A stretch of 56,168 bases of DNA. Origin: an uncultured Allomuricauda sp. GTDB taxonomy: Bacteria; Bacteroidota; Bacteroidia; Flavobacteriales; Flavobacteriaceae. Every line of letters starts with the position of its first letter. Within the stretch, counting starts at the first letter, position 1. Below the pieces are notes generated by a model, which was not told the DNA's origin, made no database searches, and was given only the letters and a program-made list of their open reading frames with translations. The translations under genes and the position numbers were made by a program. The stretch is from NCBI RefSeq assembly GCF_937884665.1, contig NZ_CAKZYF010000162.1:1-56168 (forward strand). Direction: 5' to 3'. Of this stretch, positions 45,898-55,998 are shown one piece after another.

Positions 45898-46497
45898 ATG
45901 AAAAAATGGTTGATTCCCCTTATTGTTATTGGCGTTATCATTTTTGCCTTGGCCAATTGGTACATTGGGACCAACAACACCTTGGTAGATATGAAAGGGC
46001 AAGCTACCAAGCAATGGGCCAACGTAGAAAGCTCCTATCAGCGTAGAAGCGATTTAATTGGCAATCTGGTAAAAACGGTGCAAGGTGCAGCTGATTTTGA
46101 ACGCGGCACACTTACCGACGTCATAGAAGCCCGCGCAAAAGCTACGAATACCACCATTGATATCAATTCGATAACACCTGAAAAATTGGCCGAATTCCAA
46201 CAAGCACAAACCGGACTGTCCTCGGCATTATCACGCTTGTTGGTCACGGTGGAACGCTATCCGGACTTAAAGGCCAATCAAAACTTTTTGGAACTACAGT
46301 CCCAATTGGAAGGTACTGAAAATCGAATCAATGTAGAACGTAATCGTTTTAATGACCTAGCTGGGGAATACAATATTAAAATTGAAAAGATTCCTACCAA
46401 CATTATTGCCAACCTCGCCAACTTTGACGCATTGGCCCTGTTCAGTTCAAAACCAGGTGCCGAAGATGCCCCAGATGTTAACTTTGAATTCAATTAG
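45898..46497 (+). CDS. LemA-family protein
   Basis: The protein has 199 residues. One N-terminal TM helix (WLIPLIVIGVIIFALANWYI) is followed by the LemA helical bundle: WANVESSYQRRSDLIGNLVK, LSSALSRLLVTVERYPDLKA, FLELQSQLEGTENRINVERN and FNDLAGEYN. The domain faces the periplasm in most members. The biochemical role is unclear; it often travels with TPM-domain proteins, as here. The next gene begins 2 bp after its stop. Confidence 0.95.
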   Translation: MKKWLIPLIVIGVIIFALANWYIGTNNTLVDMKGQATKQWANVESSYQRRSDLIGNLVKTVQGAADFERGTLTDVIEARAKATNTTIDINSITPEKLAEFQQAQTGLSSALSRLLVTVERYPDLKANQNFLELQSQLEGTENRINVERNRFNDLAGEYNIKIEKIPTNIIANLANFDALALFSSKPGAEDAPDVNFEFN

Positions 46498-46499
46498 CC

Positions 46500-46937
46500 A
46501 TGTCACAAGTTGAGCAGTTTCTGTCTGCTGAAGAAGAACAGGAAATCGTGAATGCGATTTTGGAAGCTGAACGGAATACCTCGGGGGAAATTCGGGTGCA
46601 CATCGAAGGAAACGCAAAAATTGACCATTTCAGCAGAGCGCAACAAGTTTTTCATTTTCTAAAAATGGATAACACCAAAGATGAAAATGGAGTGTTGCTC
46701 TATGTTGCGGTCAATGATAAAAAATTTGTGATTTATGGGGATCGGGGCATAGACCGGGCCGTGCCTAAAGGATTCTGGGAAACTACAAAAGATACTATCT
46801 CCGCACATTTCAAAAAAGGGAAGTTCAAAGAGGGTATCGTAGAGGGCGTATTAATGGCAGGTAAAGAGCTTGAAGCCCATTTTCCTTGGCATCACGGTGA
46901 CACCAATGAACTAAGTGATGCGGTTTCCAAAGGTTAA
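46500..46937 (+). CDS. TPM-domain protein, cytosolic form
   Basis: The protein has 145 residues without signal peptide. It opens QVEQFLSAEEEQEIVNAILE and contains AERNTSGEIRVHIEGNAK and GVLLYVAVNDKKFVIYGDRG, all standard TPM (formerly DUF477) segments. A role in photosystem II repair or as a phosphatase is claimed for plant relatives, but the bacterial role is open. The lack of a signal peptide and of the second copy's Gly-rich tail sets it apart from the next gene, which overlaps its end by 20 bp. Confidence 0.9.
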   Translation: MSQVEQFLSAEEEQEIVNAILEAERNTSGEIRVHIEGNAKIDHFSRAQQVFHFLKMDNTKDENGVLLYVAVNDKKFVIYGDRGIDRAVPKGFWETTKDTISAHFKKGKFKEGIVEGVLMAGKELEAHFPWHHGDTNELSDAVSKG

Positions 46938-47715
46938 TCTTTTTCTTCTTCTTCTTCTAATTTCCCAATTAGGATGGGCGCAGTTTTCTATTCCCGAAAA
47001 GCCCAAAAAGCAAACAAGTGTTTACGATTACATCAACCTGTTGTCGCCCGCGCAAAAAAATACACTTGAACAGAAACTCATTCAATATTCAGACAGTACG
47101 TCCACCCAAATCGTGATGGCCATCATAAACTCCACGCAGGGGGAGAACATCAATTTTCTTGGAGCACAGTGGGGACAGAAGTGGGGAATAGGTCAAGGTG
47201 AAAAAGACAATGGAATTTTGATTTTACTCGCTAAAAATGACCGTAGAATTGCCATAAATACAGGATACGGTGTGGAAGGCGCCCTTACGGATTTGATGTC
47301 CAAACGCATTATAGAATCCGTAATAATTCCCGAATTCAAAAAAGGGGACTATTACGGTGGTCTCAACAAGGGCAGTGAAGCCATTTTCCAAGTGCTTACT
47401 GGCGAGTTTAAAGAAGAGCGGCAATTTACTGAGGAACAAGGCTTTCCATTGAAGGCGCTGCTCCCCTTTATCATTTTTATAATCATTTTTATTGCCCTAT
47501 CCCGTAGAAACCGAAATAACCGAGGTGGCAACAATAGAGGTGGACGAGGCTCCGGCCTGGATATCTGGGACATGATAATCTTGAGCAATATGGGCCGCAG
47601 TTCACGTTCCTCGGGAGGTGGATTTGGAAGTGGGGGAGGTTTTGGCTCCGGAGGATTTGGAGGCGGTTTTGGAGGAGGCGGCTTCGGAGGAGGAGGCGCT
47701 TCTGGAGGCTGGTAG
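46918..47715 (+). CDS. TPM-domain membrane protein with a Gly-rich tail (YgcG-like)
   Basis: The protein has 265 residues from ATG 46918; the GTG one codon earlier is less likely. A signal peptide (VNLFLLLLLISQLGWAQ) precedes a TPM domain with VYDYINLLSPAQKNTLEQKL, QIVMAIINSTQGENI and NGILILLAKNDRRIAINTGY. A TM helix at ~180-197 (LLPFIIFIIIFIALSRRNR) leads to a tail made of Arg/Asn/Gly then GGGF repeats to the end. This is the classic YgcG layout. It ends the LemA-TPM-TPM operon; the pairing suggests one membrane complex. Confidence 0.93.
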   Translation: MRFPKVNLFLLLLLISQLGWAQFSIPEKPKKQTSVYDYINLLSPAQKNTLEQKLIQYSDSTSTQIVMAIINSTQGENINFLGAQWGQKWGIGQGEKDNGILILLAKNDRRIAINTGYGVEGALTDLMSKRIIESVIIPEFKKGDYYGGLNKGSEAIFQVLTGEFKEERQFTEEQGFPLKALLPFIIFIIIFIALSRRNRNNRGGNNRGGRGSGLDIWDMIILSNMGRSSRSSGGGFGSGGGFGSGGFGGGFGGGGFGGGGASGGW

Positions 47716-47924
47716 TTTTTGTTCCATTGTTCTACGCTAATCCTATTTGAAAGCAAATTGTGCTGTAAAAAGAGAAGAAATCATAAATATTTCCCAGGAT
47801 TTCGTCCATACCAAAAAACCATTCGTAAATCCAAATACATCATCCGTAAAATTGGGAAGCCCCATCCTCCATTTTTGAGCTATCTTGTCCATGGTTAAAT
47901 CCTAGTTGAATTAATTCCATTGAT
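47716..47924. other. Intergenic stretch before the A2M gene
   Basis: This 209-bp spacer contains the promoter region of the alpha-2-macroglobulin gene. I see no TAnnTTTG octamer, hairpin or coding frame that looks real. Confidence 0.4.
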
Positions 47925-50900
47925 ATGTCTAGATATCTTAAAATCTTGATTTTCTCGGCACTCGTTATTGCTTTTTCCTGCAAGAAAAAGCCTTCCGCTT
48001 CCGAAACCGATAACTTGTTCAAATTCAAAGACTACATAAGTTCCCACACCCATGGCCTCCAAAGTATTTCATCTTCTGTTTCAATCTTGCTTGCCCAGCA
48101 GTTGGATCAATTTGAACTGAACCAGGAACTCCCAGGGGAATATTTACAAATCTCACCTAAAATTGAGGGTCAGCTCGTTATAGATAATGGCAGAGAAATT
48201 ACTTTTCATCCTTCCGAATATCTAAAACCGGATACCGAATACGTGGTGCGCCTGAAATTGAATAAGCTGTTTGGGGACATCGATAGCGAATTCAAGCAAT
48301 ACACCTTCAGCTTTAAGACCATTGCACCGAATTTCAGTATCAATTTGAGGAATTTACAATCGTACAGCAAGGAATGGCAATACTTGACGGGAACCTTGGA
48401 TGCTTCGGATTTGCTGGAGACTTCCGGAGCAAAATCGATACTTCAGGTGAAGCAGGGTGAGCGACAGCTTAAAGTAAAATGGGATGAGGCCGATGAAAAT
48501 GCTCGATATTTTAGCTTCAAAATTGATAGTATTTCAAGAAAAAAAGAGGATTCAGAACTTCTTATCCGTTGGGAAGGAAACGCATTGGGAATCGATAACC
48601 AGGGGGAGGAAAAATTCACCGTCCCAGGCTTGGACAAATTTGTTGTTGTAGATGCAAAAACAGCCTCCGCTCCTAATCCATCGTTAACACTCAACTTTTC
48701 AGAACCCCTGCAACAAAACCAAAACCTTGATGGGTTGGTAACTGTAGAAAACGCCGAAAGCCTTCGTTATGAAATTGATGGAAACCTTTTGAAGGTTTAT
48801 CCCACCAATAGGATTTTGGGAGAAATCAGGGTCAAGGTGTTTGAAGGTATTAAAAGCGAATATGGTTTTCGTCTAAAGAAAACGTTTTCTGAACTCGTTT
48901 CTTTTGAACAATTGAAACCAAGTGTCAGGCTTATATCAAAGGGAACCATTCTGCCCAATGCTGCTTCTACCCCCATTTATTTTGAGACGGTAAACTTATC
49001 CGCTGTAGAAGTAAGGATAATCCAAGTATTTGAAGATAATATGCTCCAATTTCTTCAAGGTCATAATTTGACCCCAGACTACAATCCAGACCTAAGAGCT
49101 GTGGGAAGGAGGGTGGCATATAAGGTGATACCCCTTTCGAATAGTGGCAACGAAAACACCAGTTACTGGAAAGCGCATGCTTTGAACCTTTCAGAACTAA
49201 TACAGGTAAGCCCAGGTTCTTTGTACCGTGTGGAATTTAGTTTTAAAAAGGAGCATACCACCTATGATTGTGGAAATTCTCAAATCGATGAAAATATCGA
49301 TTATTCGTTGGGCGACCAGGTAACCCAGAACACGGAAACCATTGAAGAGCGGTATTGGGACAACGAAATCTATTATTGGAGAAACTACAACTACAATTGG
49401 GAAGAACGCGACAATCCGTGTCATTCCGCCTATTACAATGAAAACAGAATTGCCACCACAAATCTTTTGGGAAGTGACTTAGGACTTATCGTCAAAAAAG
49501 GAAACAACAGGTCCTATCATTTTGCTGCTACAAACTTGCTTACCACAAAACCAGAAGCCAATACGTCCATAAAGTTGTACAATTACCAACAACAGTTATT
49601 GGGAGAGATTACCACAGATGCTTCCGGATTTGGCATATACGATGGGGAGAAAAACGTGGCTTTTGCTGTTGCGGAAAAAGATCAGAATTTCGCTTATGCC
49701 AAACTTGCAGATGGTAATGCACTTTCCATGAGTAAATTTGATATTTCGGGAGAAAATATCCAAAATGGACTTCAGGGATTTATCTACACGGAGCGTGGGG
49801 TGCACAGACCTGGTGATACCATCCATTTGACCTTTGTGAAAAATGATAGTGACAATCCCATTCCGGATGATCATCCGGTAACCTTGGAAGTCACGGATGC
49901 CCGAGGCAAACTAGTACAACGAAATACCCTTAGAAACGGTTCCCTTCCAGTTGAAAATGGTCTTTATGCCAAAAATGAAGGGGACTTTTATTATTTCCCC
50001 ATCCCCACCAAGCTAGAAGCACCCACTGGTACTTGGAACGCCAAAGTCATTGTGGGTGGCGCCGAGTATGCCAAAAGTTTAAAAATCGCCACTATAAAGC
50101 CAAACCGGCTTAAAATGAACTTTGACTTTGATAAAGAGGTCCTGATAGCCAATGAAAACACAAAGGGTAAACTAGCCGTACAGTGGTTGCATGGAGCTCC
50201 GGCCCGTAATTTAAAAGTGGATATAAAAACTAAAATAAACAGTATCACAAACGCTTTTCCAAAGTTTAAGACATACAATTTTCAAGACCCCGTCAGAACG
50301 TTTACAGACATCGAAGACCCGTTTATAAGCTCTCAACTGGATGGTAATGGGGAACTTGGCTTCACTAAAAAAATTTTAGTGAACAACAGAGCCCCTGGTA
50401 TGCTACAAACCACCTTTACCACCAAAGTCTTTGAAGGAGGTGGGGATTTTTCCATTGATGTTTTTTCAAAAAAACTGGCACCATTTCCCTATTTTGTCGG
50501 ATTGCAATCTCCGAAAGCCAAACGGTACGGTTCGTATTTAACCGATGAAAACACCAATTTTAATGTGGTGACAGTGGATGCAAATGGAGAACCCCATGGG
50601 AACCATAGGCTGAAAGTCCAAATTTTCAAAATTGAGTGGCGTTGGTGGTGGAACCGGGGCTACGACAATCTCTCCCGCTACGAAAATGCAACGGTTCATA
50701 GACCTTATAAAACACTTCAAATCACCACGGATACCAAGGGAAATGGGAATTTTAATGTGAACATTCCCGATGAGGATGGCGGCCGTTTTTTAATCCGTGT
50801 CATTGATTCTTACGGCCATGCAACGGGGAGGACGGCCTATTTTTATCGAAATTGGTGGAAACGACCTTCATCTGGAGATACTGAAAGTTCAAAAATCCTG

Positions 50901-53483
50901 GTTTTCGCTTCGAACAAAGAAAACTATACCCTTGGTGAGGAAGCTGTGGTCACTTTTCCTTCAGATAGAGGCGGGAGGGCTTTGCTCAGTATCGAAAATG
51001 GTACAGAAGTTCTATCCCAACAGTGGGTGGAGACCCAATCGAAAGAGACCCAAGTTCGCGTTCCGATCACTTCCGAGATGGCACCAAATGCCTACGTACA
51101 CATCTCCTTATTGCAGGCCCACGGCCAAACAACCAATGATTTGCCCATTCGCCTGTATGGGGTGGTCCCTATTTTAGTGGGAGACCCAGCGACCCATCTA
51201 AATCCGAAGTTGGAAATGCCTTCCGTTTTAAAACCAGAGAAATCCTTCGAGGTGAAAGTCTCAGAAGCCAATCAAAAAGCGATGACCTATTCCTTGGCAG
51301 TTGTGGACGAGGGGCTGTTGGATTTAACCCGTTTCGGCACACCGGACATTCACAGCGCTTTTTATGCGAGACAGTCTTTGGGCGTGAAGACCTTTGATGT
51401 TTTTGATGATGTCATGGGCGCCTATTCCATAAGTGTAGATAATATTTACGCTATTGGTGGTGGTGGAATTGCTGAAGGAGCAAAAAATCGAAAAGCGCAA
51501 CGCTTCAAACCCGTTGTGAGCTACCTGGGACCTTTTACCCTACAACGAGGGGAAAAAGCATCACATACCATTAAAATGCCAAATTATGTGGGTTCGGTCC
51601 GCACCATGCTCATTGCCGGAAATGCGAACAGCGCCTACGGTACATCTGAAAAGACCACTCCTGTCCGCAAACCCTTGATGGTGTTGACCTCCTTGCCCAG
51701 GAAATTATCTCCTGGAGAGAAGGTGACTATCCCCGTTACCGTGTTTGCCATGGAGAAAAAAGTAAAAAATGTAACAGTTTCCATCGAAACGGACAACGCC
51801 CTGGAACCTTTAGGACCTACTTCCAAAAACATTTCATTCAGCTCGGTGGGCGAACAAATTGTGAATTTTGATTTCAAGGTAAATCCTACCAAGTCTTTCC
51901 AAACTATTCGGGTAAGTGCCTCTGGAGCTGGAGAAAGCGCTACAGATGACCTTGAAATCGATGTGGAGAATCCGAATCCTATCACCACGCGTAGTGAATT
52001 GTTTACCCTAAACGGCAATCAGACACAAACGGTACCCTTGGAGATTTTCGGAACATCCGGGACCAACACGGCCTCACTCGAGTTTTCCACTTTACCACCG
52101 ATGGATTTCTCCAGGCGTATGGACTATTTGGTCCGTTATCCGCATGGATGCGTGGAACAGACGACTTCTTCTGCTTTTCCACAATTGTTCCTATCTGACG
52201 TACTGGATATTACCTTCGATACCAAAAAGGATATCGAAAAAAACCTAAAGACGGCCATTAAGCGTTTGAACAACTTCCAAAAACCTGATGGTGGCCTGAG
52301 TTATTGGCCCGGCTATGGCACAGCTGACGACTGGGGCACTTCCTACGCAGGTCATTTTATGTTGGAAGCTAAGCAAAAAGGATATCAGTTGCCCCTGACC
52401 TTTTTGAGTAATTGGTTGCGTTACCAAAAACAACGGGCAAGGCAGTGGAGCAACCAACAAACCTCTTATAACGATGACGTGGCCCAGGCCTACCGACTCT
52501 ATACCCTGGCCCTTGCGCAACAACCGGAACTTGCAGCCATGAATCGGCTTAGGGAAACCACTGACCTTAGCAATGAATCAAAATGGAGATTGGCCGCGGC
52601 TTATGCTTTGATAGGCAAAAAGGATATTGCCAAAGATTTGGTCCAAACGGCCAATATCAACTTTACTACCAACAATTACGATTACCGAACGTACGGTTCT
52701 ATTTTCAGGAATCGGGCCATGGCTTTGGAAACGATGGTCATTCTTGGAAATCCCGGACAAAGGGAACTTGCCGTTTCTCTGGGCAAGAACCTATCTTCAC
52801 AACGTTGGTACAGCACCCAAGAAACTGCTTACGCTTTACTTTCACTGGCAAAAATGGTTGGCAAAGAAGGGGGTAAATCGGTACACTTAAGGTACACCTA
52901 CAACGGAAAAGAAATAGAAGTCAAAACGGAAAAAGCCATTGTGCAACGACCGCTCACCATTTTCGCGGCCAACTCCGAGATCGAAGTGAAGAATTTGCAG
53001 AACAATACGCTCTACGTTACTTTAACTCAAAGTGGAAAGCTCGCTGTTGGACAAGAGCTAGCGGAACAGCAGAATTTGAAATTGTCCATAGCCTATCTAG
53101 ACGCAATCGGCAACACTTTAAATGTCTCTGAGCTGCGACAAGGAACTGAGTTGGAAGCTAGGATCACTGTGTTCAATTCAAGTAGCGACGCCATTGATAA
53201 CGTGGCACTTACCCAAATAATCCCAAGCGGATGGGAAATCGTGGACACTTCCTACGCTGGAGTCTCCAATGGGAATTCCAACAAAGCTGATTATATAGAT
53301 GTTCGTGATGACCGGACGCATTTCTATTTTGATCTAGGTGCCAAAAAATCAAAAACATTTACAATACAACTCAATGCCTCCTTTTTGGGAGACTATTATT
53401 TGCCGGGTTCACAGGTTGAGGCAATGTACGATAACAGCTATTACGCCAGAAATAAGGGAAAGTGGATTTCCGTGGTACAATAG
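47925..53483 (+). CDS. Alpha-2-macroglobulin family lipoprotein
   Basis: The protein has 1,852 residues. A lipoprotein signal (YLKILIFSALVIAFSC) anchors it. Many MG domains follow; GFIYTERGVHRPGDTIHLTF at ~625-645 is the conserved MG entry, and MTYSLAVVDEGLLDLTRFGT marks the alpha-2-macroglobulin domain. The thioester motif Cys-Val-Glu-Gln (residues 1409-1412, in RYPHGCVEQTTSSAF) is intact, so it can trap proteases covalently. A helical thioester domain (KRLNNFQKPDGGLSYWPGYG) follows, and a C-terminal beta domain. Bacterial A2Ms protect the periplasm against foreign proteases. The penicillin-binding protein 1C gene starts 8 bp later, as in E. coli yfhM-pbpC. Confidence 0.96.
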   Translation: MSRYLKILIFSALVIAFSCKKKPSASETDNLFKFKDYISSHTHGLQSISSSVSILLAQQLDQFELNQELPGEYLQISPKIEGQLVIDNGREITFHPSEYLKPDTEYVVRLKLNKLFGDIDSEFKQYTFSFKTIAPNFSINLRNLQSYSKEWQYLTGTLDASDLLETSGAKSILQVKQGERQLKVKWDEADENARYFSFKIDSISRKKEDSELLIRWEGNALGIDNQGEEKFTVPGLDKFVVVDAKTASAPNPSLTLNFSEPLQQNQNLDGLVTVENAESLRYEIDGNLLKVYPTNRILGEIRVKVFEGIKSEYGFRLKKTFSELVSFEQLKPSVRLISKGTILPNAASTPIYFETVNLSAVEVRIIQVFEDNMLQFLQGHNLTPDYNPDLRAVGRRVAYKVIPLSNSGNENTSYWKAHALNLSELIQVSPGSLYRVEFSFKKEHTTYDCGNSQIDENIDYSLGDQVTQNTETIEERYWDNEIYYWRNYNYNWEERDNPCHSAYYNENRIATTNLLGSDLGLIVKKGNNRSYHFAATNLLTTKPEANTSIKLYNYQQQLLGEITTDASGFGIYDGEKNVAFAVAEKDQNFAYAKLADGNALSMSKFDISGENIQNGLQGFIYTERGVHRPGDTIHLTFVKNDSDNPIPDDHPVTLEVTDARGKLVQRNTLRNGSLPVENGLYAKNEGDFYYFPIPTKLEAPTGTWNAKVIVGGAEYAKSLKIATIKPNRLKMNFDFDKEVLIANENTKGKLAVQWLHGAPARNLKVDIKTKINSITNAFPKFKTYNFQDPVRTFTDIEDPFISSQLDGNGELGFTKKILVNNRAPGMLQTTFTTKVFEGGGDFSIDVFSKKLAPFPYFVGLQSPKAKRYGSYLTDENTNFNVVTVDANGEPHGNHRLKVQIFKIEWRWWWNRGYDNLSRYENATVHRPYKTLQITTDTKGNGNFNVNIPDEDGGRFLIRVIDSYGHATGRTAYFYRNWWKRPSSGDTESSKILVFASNKENYTLGEEAVVTFPSDRGGRALLSIENGTEVLSQQWVETQSKETQVRVPITSEMAPNAYVHISLLQAHGQTTNDLPIRLYGVVPILVGDPATHLNPKLEMPSVLKPEKSFEVKVSEANQKAMTYSLAVVDEGLLDLTRFGTPDIHSAFYARQSLGVKTFDVFDDVMGAYSISVDNIYAIGGGGIAEGAKNRKAQRFKPVVSYLGPFTLQRGEKASHTIKMPNYVGSVRTMLIAGNANSAYGTSEKTTPVRKPLMVLTSLPRKLSPGEKVTIPVTVFAMEKKVKNVTVSIETDNALEPLGPTSKNISFSSVGEQIVNFDFKVNPTKSFQTIRVSASGAGESATDDLEIDVENPNPITTRSELFTLNGNQTQTVPLEIFGTSGTNTASLEFSTLPPMDFSRRMDYLVRYPHGCVEQTTSSAFPQLFLSDVLDITFDTKKDIEKNLKTAIKRLNNFQKPDGGLSYWPGYGTADDWGTSYAGHFMLEAKQKGYQLPLTFLSNWLRYQKQRARQWSNQQTSYNDDVAQAYRLYTLALAQQPELAAMNRLRETTDLSNESKWRLAAAYALIGKKDIAKDLVQTANINFTTNNYDYRTYGSIFRNRAMALETMVILGNPGQRELAVSLGKNLSSQRWYSTQETAYALLSLAKMVGKEGGKSVHLRYTYNGKEIEVKTEKAIVQRPLTIFAANSEIEVKNLQNNTLYVTLTQSGKLAVGQELAEQQNLKLSIAYLDAIGNTLNVSELRQGTELEARITVFNSSSDAIDNVALTQIIPSGWEIVDTSYAGVSNGNSNKADYIDVRDDRTHFYFDLGAKKSKTFTIQLNASFLGDYYLPGSQVEAMYDNSYYARNKGKWISVVQ

Positions 53484-53491
53484 TCGCTTAG

Positions 53492-55861
53492 ATGAAATGG
53501 GCAATATCCATACAAAGTTTTATCATCCGACATCGGATAAAACTAGCTGTTTTTTTTGTGATTTTTTTGTTGTGGATATTCTGTTTGCCCAAAACCTTGT
53601 TCAATGAGCCTACCTCAACCGTAGTCATCAGTTCCGAAGGATTTTTACTGGGTGCGCGCATTGCTCAAGATGGACAGTGGCGCTTTCCAAAAGTCGATTC
53701 AATCCCATACCGGTTCAAACAGAGCGTTCTACTTTTTGAGGATGCATATTTCTACCAACATCCTGGGTTCAATCCTATCTCCATTTTCAATGCAGTGGTC
53801 CATAATCTTACAAAAAATACGCGACGGGGCGGAAGTACCATTACCCAACAAGTCATTCGGCTAAGCCGAAAGAACAAAAAGCGAACCTATTTTGAGAAAG
53901 CGGTTGAACTTTTTATGGCGACGCGCTTGGAGTTTCGTCACTCCAAGGACGAAATTCTAGGCTTATACGCTTCCCATACCCCCTATGGTGGCAATGTAGT
54001 GGGATTGGAAACCGCTTCTTGGCGTTATTTTGGAATCCCTTCACATGAACTGAGCTGGGGCCAGGCGGCAACCCTAGCTGTTTTGCCCAATGCCCCTTCT
54101 TTGATTTTTCCCGGTCGTAACGAATCCGCTTTATTGAATAAAAGGAATCGTTTGTTGAAAAAACTTTGGCAGAAAAATCACATGGATAAAACAACCTATG
54201 AACTTGCCTTGGCAGAACCCTTGCCCCATAAACCCATGCGCCTTCCCGATATCACGCCCCATCTCACAGAACGCGTCAAAAAGGAACATCCCGGTGAAGC
54301 TGTACGAACTTCCATTGATATCCATCTGCAACAACAAGTAAATCTTTTGGCCCGGAATCATCACAACAGACTCAAAAGCAATGAGATATATAATCTATCT
54401 GTTTTAGTGATGGATATTGAGACCCGCCAAATCTTATGTTACCTGGGCAACGCTCCCGCAAGTCAGGATCATGGGCATCATGTTGATATAATTACCAAAA
54501 ATCGAAGCACAGGAAGTACTTTAAAACCTTTCTTGTTTGCGTCGTTGCTCCATGAGGGCCAATTGCTACCAAACACTTTGGTCGAAGATGTTCCGACTGT
54601 CATCAATGGCTACAAACCGAAAAACTTAAACGCAAGATATCTAGGGGCTGTATCTGCCAGCCGGGCACTTTCACGCTCATTGAATGTTCCCGCTGTGCGC
54701 CTATTACGTTCCTATGGGCTCCAAAAGTTCTATAACAAGCTTGAAAAAATGAACATAAATACGCTGGACAAACCATCTTCCCACTACGGACTTTCCCTTA
54801 TCTTGGGAGGAGCGGAGAGTTCACTCTGGGACCTCACCAAAACCTATGCCTCCGTCGCTTCTACCCTAAACCATTTTGTGTCCCATTCAAGTACCTATCG
54901 CCTAAACGAGTTTGTAGAACCCACGTACATTTTGGACAACACCCCCGTTTTTGGTGACACCCAACGCAGCGCACCTGTATTGGATGCCGGGGCCATTTTT
55001 CACACGTTCAAATCATTGAAAGAAGTAAATAGACCTGAAGGTTCAGAAAATTGGCAATTTTTCAATTCATCGCAACCCTTAGCTTGGAAAACAGGCACCA
55101 GTTTTGGGTTCAAAGATGCTTGGGCCCTGGGGGTGACCCCAAAATATGCCATTGGGGTTTGGGCCGGTAATGCCGATGGTGAGGGAAGACCAGGACTAAC
55201 AGGAATTGAAGCCGCTGCCCCTATCCTATTTGATGTTTTGGACGTATTACCCCATAGTGGATGGTTTCAAGAACCATTTGATGAACTCAAGACCATGACC
55301 ATTTGCAAGGAAAGTGGTTCCATTGCTTCGGTTTTTTGTGAAAACACAGAAAAGCAATTGCTTCCAAAAAACGGGCTGAAAAGTAAACCATGCCCCTATC
55401 ACCAATCGCATTTTTTCAATGTTGCCGGAACATTTCGAGTAAACTCGTCATGCTACCCTCTGGAGGATATGGTCAGCAAAACCTGGTTTGTTTTGCCTCC
55501 CGTAATGGAATATTATTATGCTTCTTCCAATCCCAACTACAAAATCTTACCTCCATACTTGAATGCATGCTATTCCGAAGAAAGTCAACGAATGGCCTTT
55601 ATTTACCCCAAGCCCAATGAAGATATCCTTATTCCAAAGGATTTGGGCAACCGGACCTCTGAGGTCATTTTTAAATTGGCCCACCAGCAACCCGAAAGTA
55701 CCGTGCATTGGTATCTGGATGATACCTATTTAGGTACCACTGCCAGTTTCCATGAACTCATTCGCGAAACCCAAATCGGGGACTATCGCCTTACGGTTGT
55801 TGATGACAAAGGGAATCGAATCCAGCAAAATATGAGTGTGAAAATGGCTTCGGGGAATTAA
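53492..55861 (+). CDS. pbpC: Penicillin-binding protein 1C
   Basis: The protein has 789 residues. One N-terminal TM helix (KLAVFFVIFLLWIFCL) precedes a GT51 glycosyltransferase domain with FEDAYFYQHPGFN (catalytic Glu), RGGSTITQQVIRLSR and EILGLYASHTPYGGNVVGLE. The transpeptidase domain has STLK with catalytic Ser342, SRSLN as the second motif and KTGTS as the third. A C-terminal ~130-residue beta domain (FKLAHQQPESTVHWYLDDTY) is typical of PbpC. It polymerises and possibly cross-links peptidoglycan, or repairs it where the partner A2M has caught a protease. The genes are likely cotranscribed. Confidence 0.96.
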   Translation: MKWAISIQSFIIRHRIKLAVFFVIFLLWIFCLPKTLFNEPTSTVVISSEGFLLGARIAQDGQWRFPKVDSIPYRFKQSVLLFEDAYFYQHPGFNPISIFNAVVHNLTKNTRRGGSTITQQVIRLSRKNKKRTYFEKAVELFMATRLEFRHSKDEILGLYASHTPYGGNVVGLETASWRYFGIPSHELSWGQAATLAVLPNAPSLIFPGRNESALLNKRNRLLKKLWQKNHMDKTTYELALAEPLPHKPMRLPDITPHLTERVKKEHPGEAVRTSIDIHLQQQVNLLARNHHNRLKSNEIYNLSVLVMDIETRQILCYLGNAPASQDHGHHVDIITKNRSTGSTLKPFLFASLLHEGQLLPNTLVEDVPTVINGYKPKNLNARYLGAVSASRALSRSLNVPAVRLLRSYGLQKFYNKLEKMNINTLDKPSSHYGLSLILGGAESSLWDLTKTYASVASTLNHFVSHSSTYRLNEFVEPTYILDNTPVFGDTQRSAPVLDAGAIFHTFKSLKEVNRPEGSENWQFFNSSQPLAWKTGTSFGFKDAWALGVTPKYAIGVWAGNADGEGRPGLTGIEAAAPILFDVLDVLPHSGWFQEPFDELKTMTICKESGSIASVFCENTEKQLLPKNGLKSKPCPYHQSHFFNVAGTFRVNSSCYPLEDMVSKTWFVLPPVMEYYYASSNPNYKILPPYLNACYSEESQRMAFIYPKPNEDILIPKDLGNRTSEVIFKLAHQQPESTVHWYLDDTYLGTTASFHELIRETQIGDYRLTVVDDKGNRIQQNMSVKMASGN

Positions 55862-55891
55862 CATACTATCAATGTTTACTTTAAAGTATGT
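55861..55891 (+). terminator. Weak terminator-like hairpin after pbpC
   Basis: ACATACT (55861-55867) and AGTATGT (55885-55891) can pair across a 17-base loop, followed by TAGTTT. The loop is long and the T-run is poor. Confidence 0.35.
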
Positions 55892-55905
55892 TAGTTTGAA
55901 GATTA

Positions 55906-55992
55906 TTGTTATTTCGAAGAAGCAAAGTGACTGAGAAATCCAAAACTAAAATAAGATTTGCCGCTACACTGCGTTCCCGCTAGAATCGATAT
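55906..55992. repeat. Degenerate intergenic palindromic repeat of Flavobacteriaceae type
   Basis: The stretch contains TTATTTCGAAGAAGCAAAGT, then GACTGAGAAATCC, and a complementary-looking second arm AAGATTTGCCGCTACACTGC running on to GAATCGAT. This is the layout of the family's dispersed element that usually reads GTCATTTCGA...GCGACTGAGAAATC...GATTTCTC...TCGAAATGAC. Both arms are eroded here. It lies between pbpC and der in a region without genes. Confidence 0.6.
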
Positions 55993-55998
55993 CTACTG

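Noticed and set aside
47616..47712. Tandem repeat of GGAGGTGGATTTGG type
   Set aside because: It is the coding repeat of the YgcG-like tail and not an independent repeat element.
47352..47756. Proline-rich minus-strand frame near the TPM gene
   Set aside because: Its Pro-rich sequence is just the complement of the Gly-rich tail codons (GGN) of the plus-strand TPM protein.
47840..48028. 62-codon minus-strand frame across the A2M start
   Set aside because: It overlaps the lipoprotein signal of the A2M gene and has no promoter or family match.
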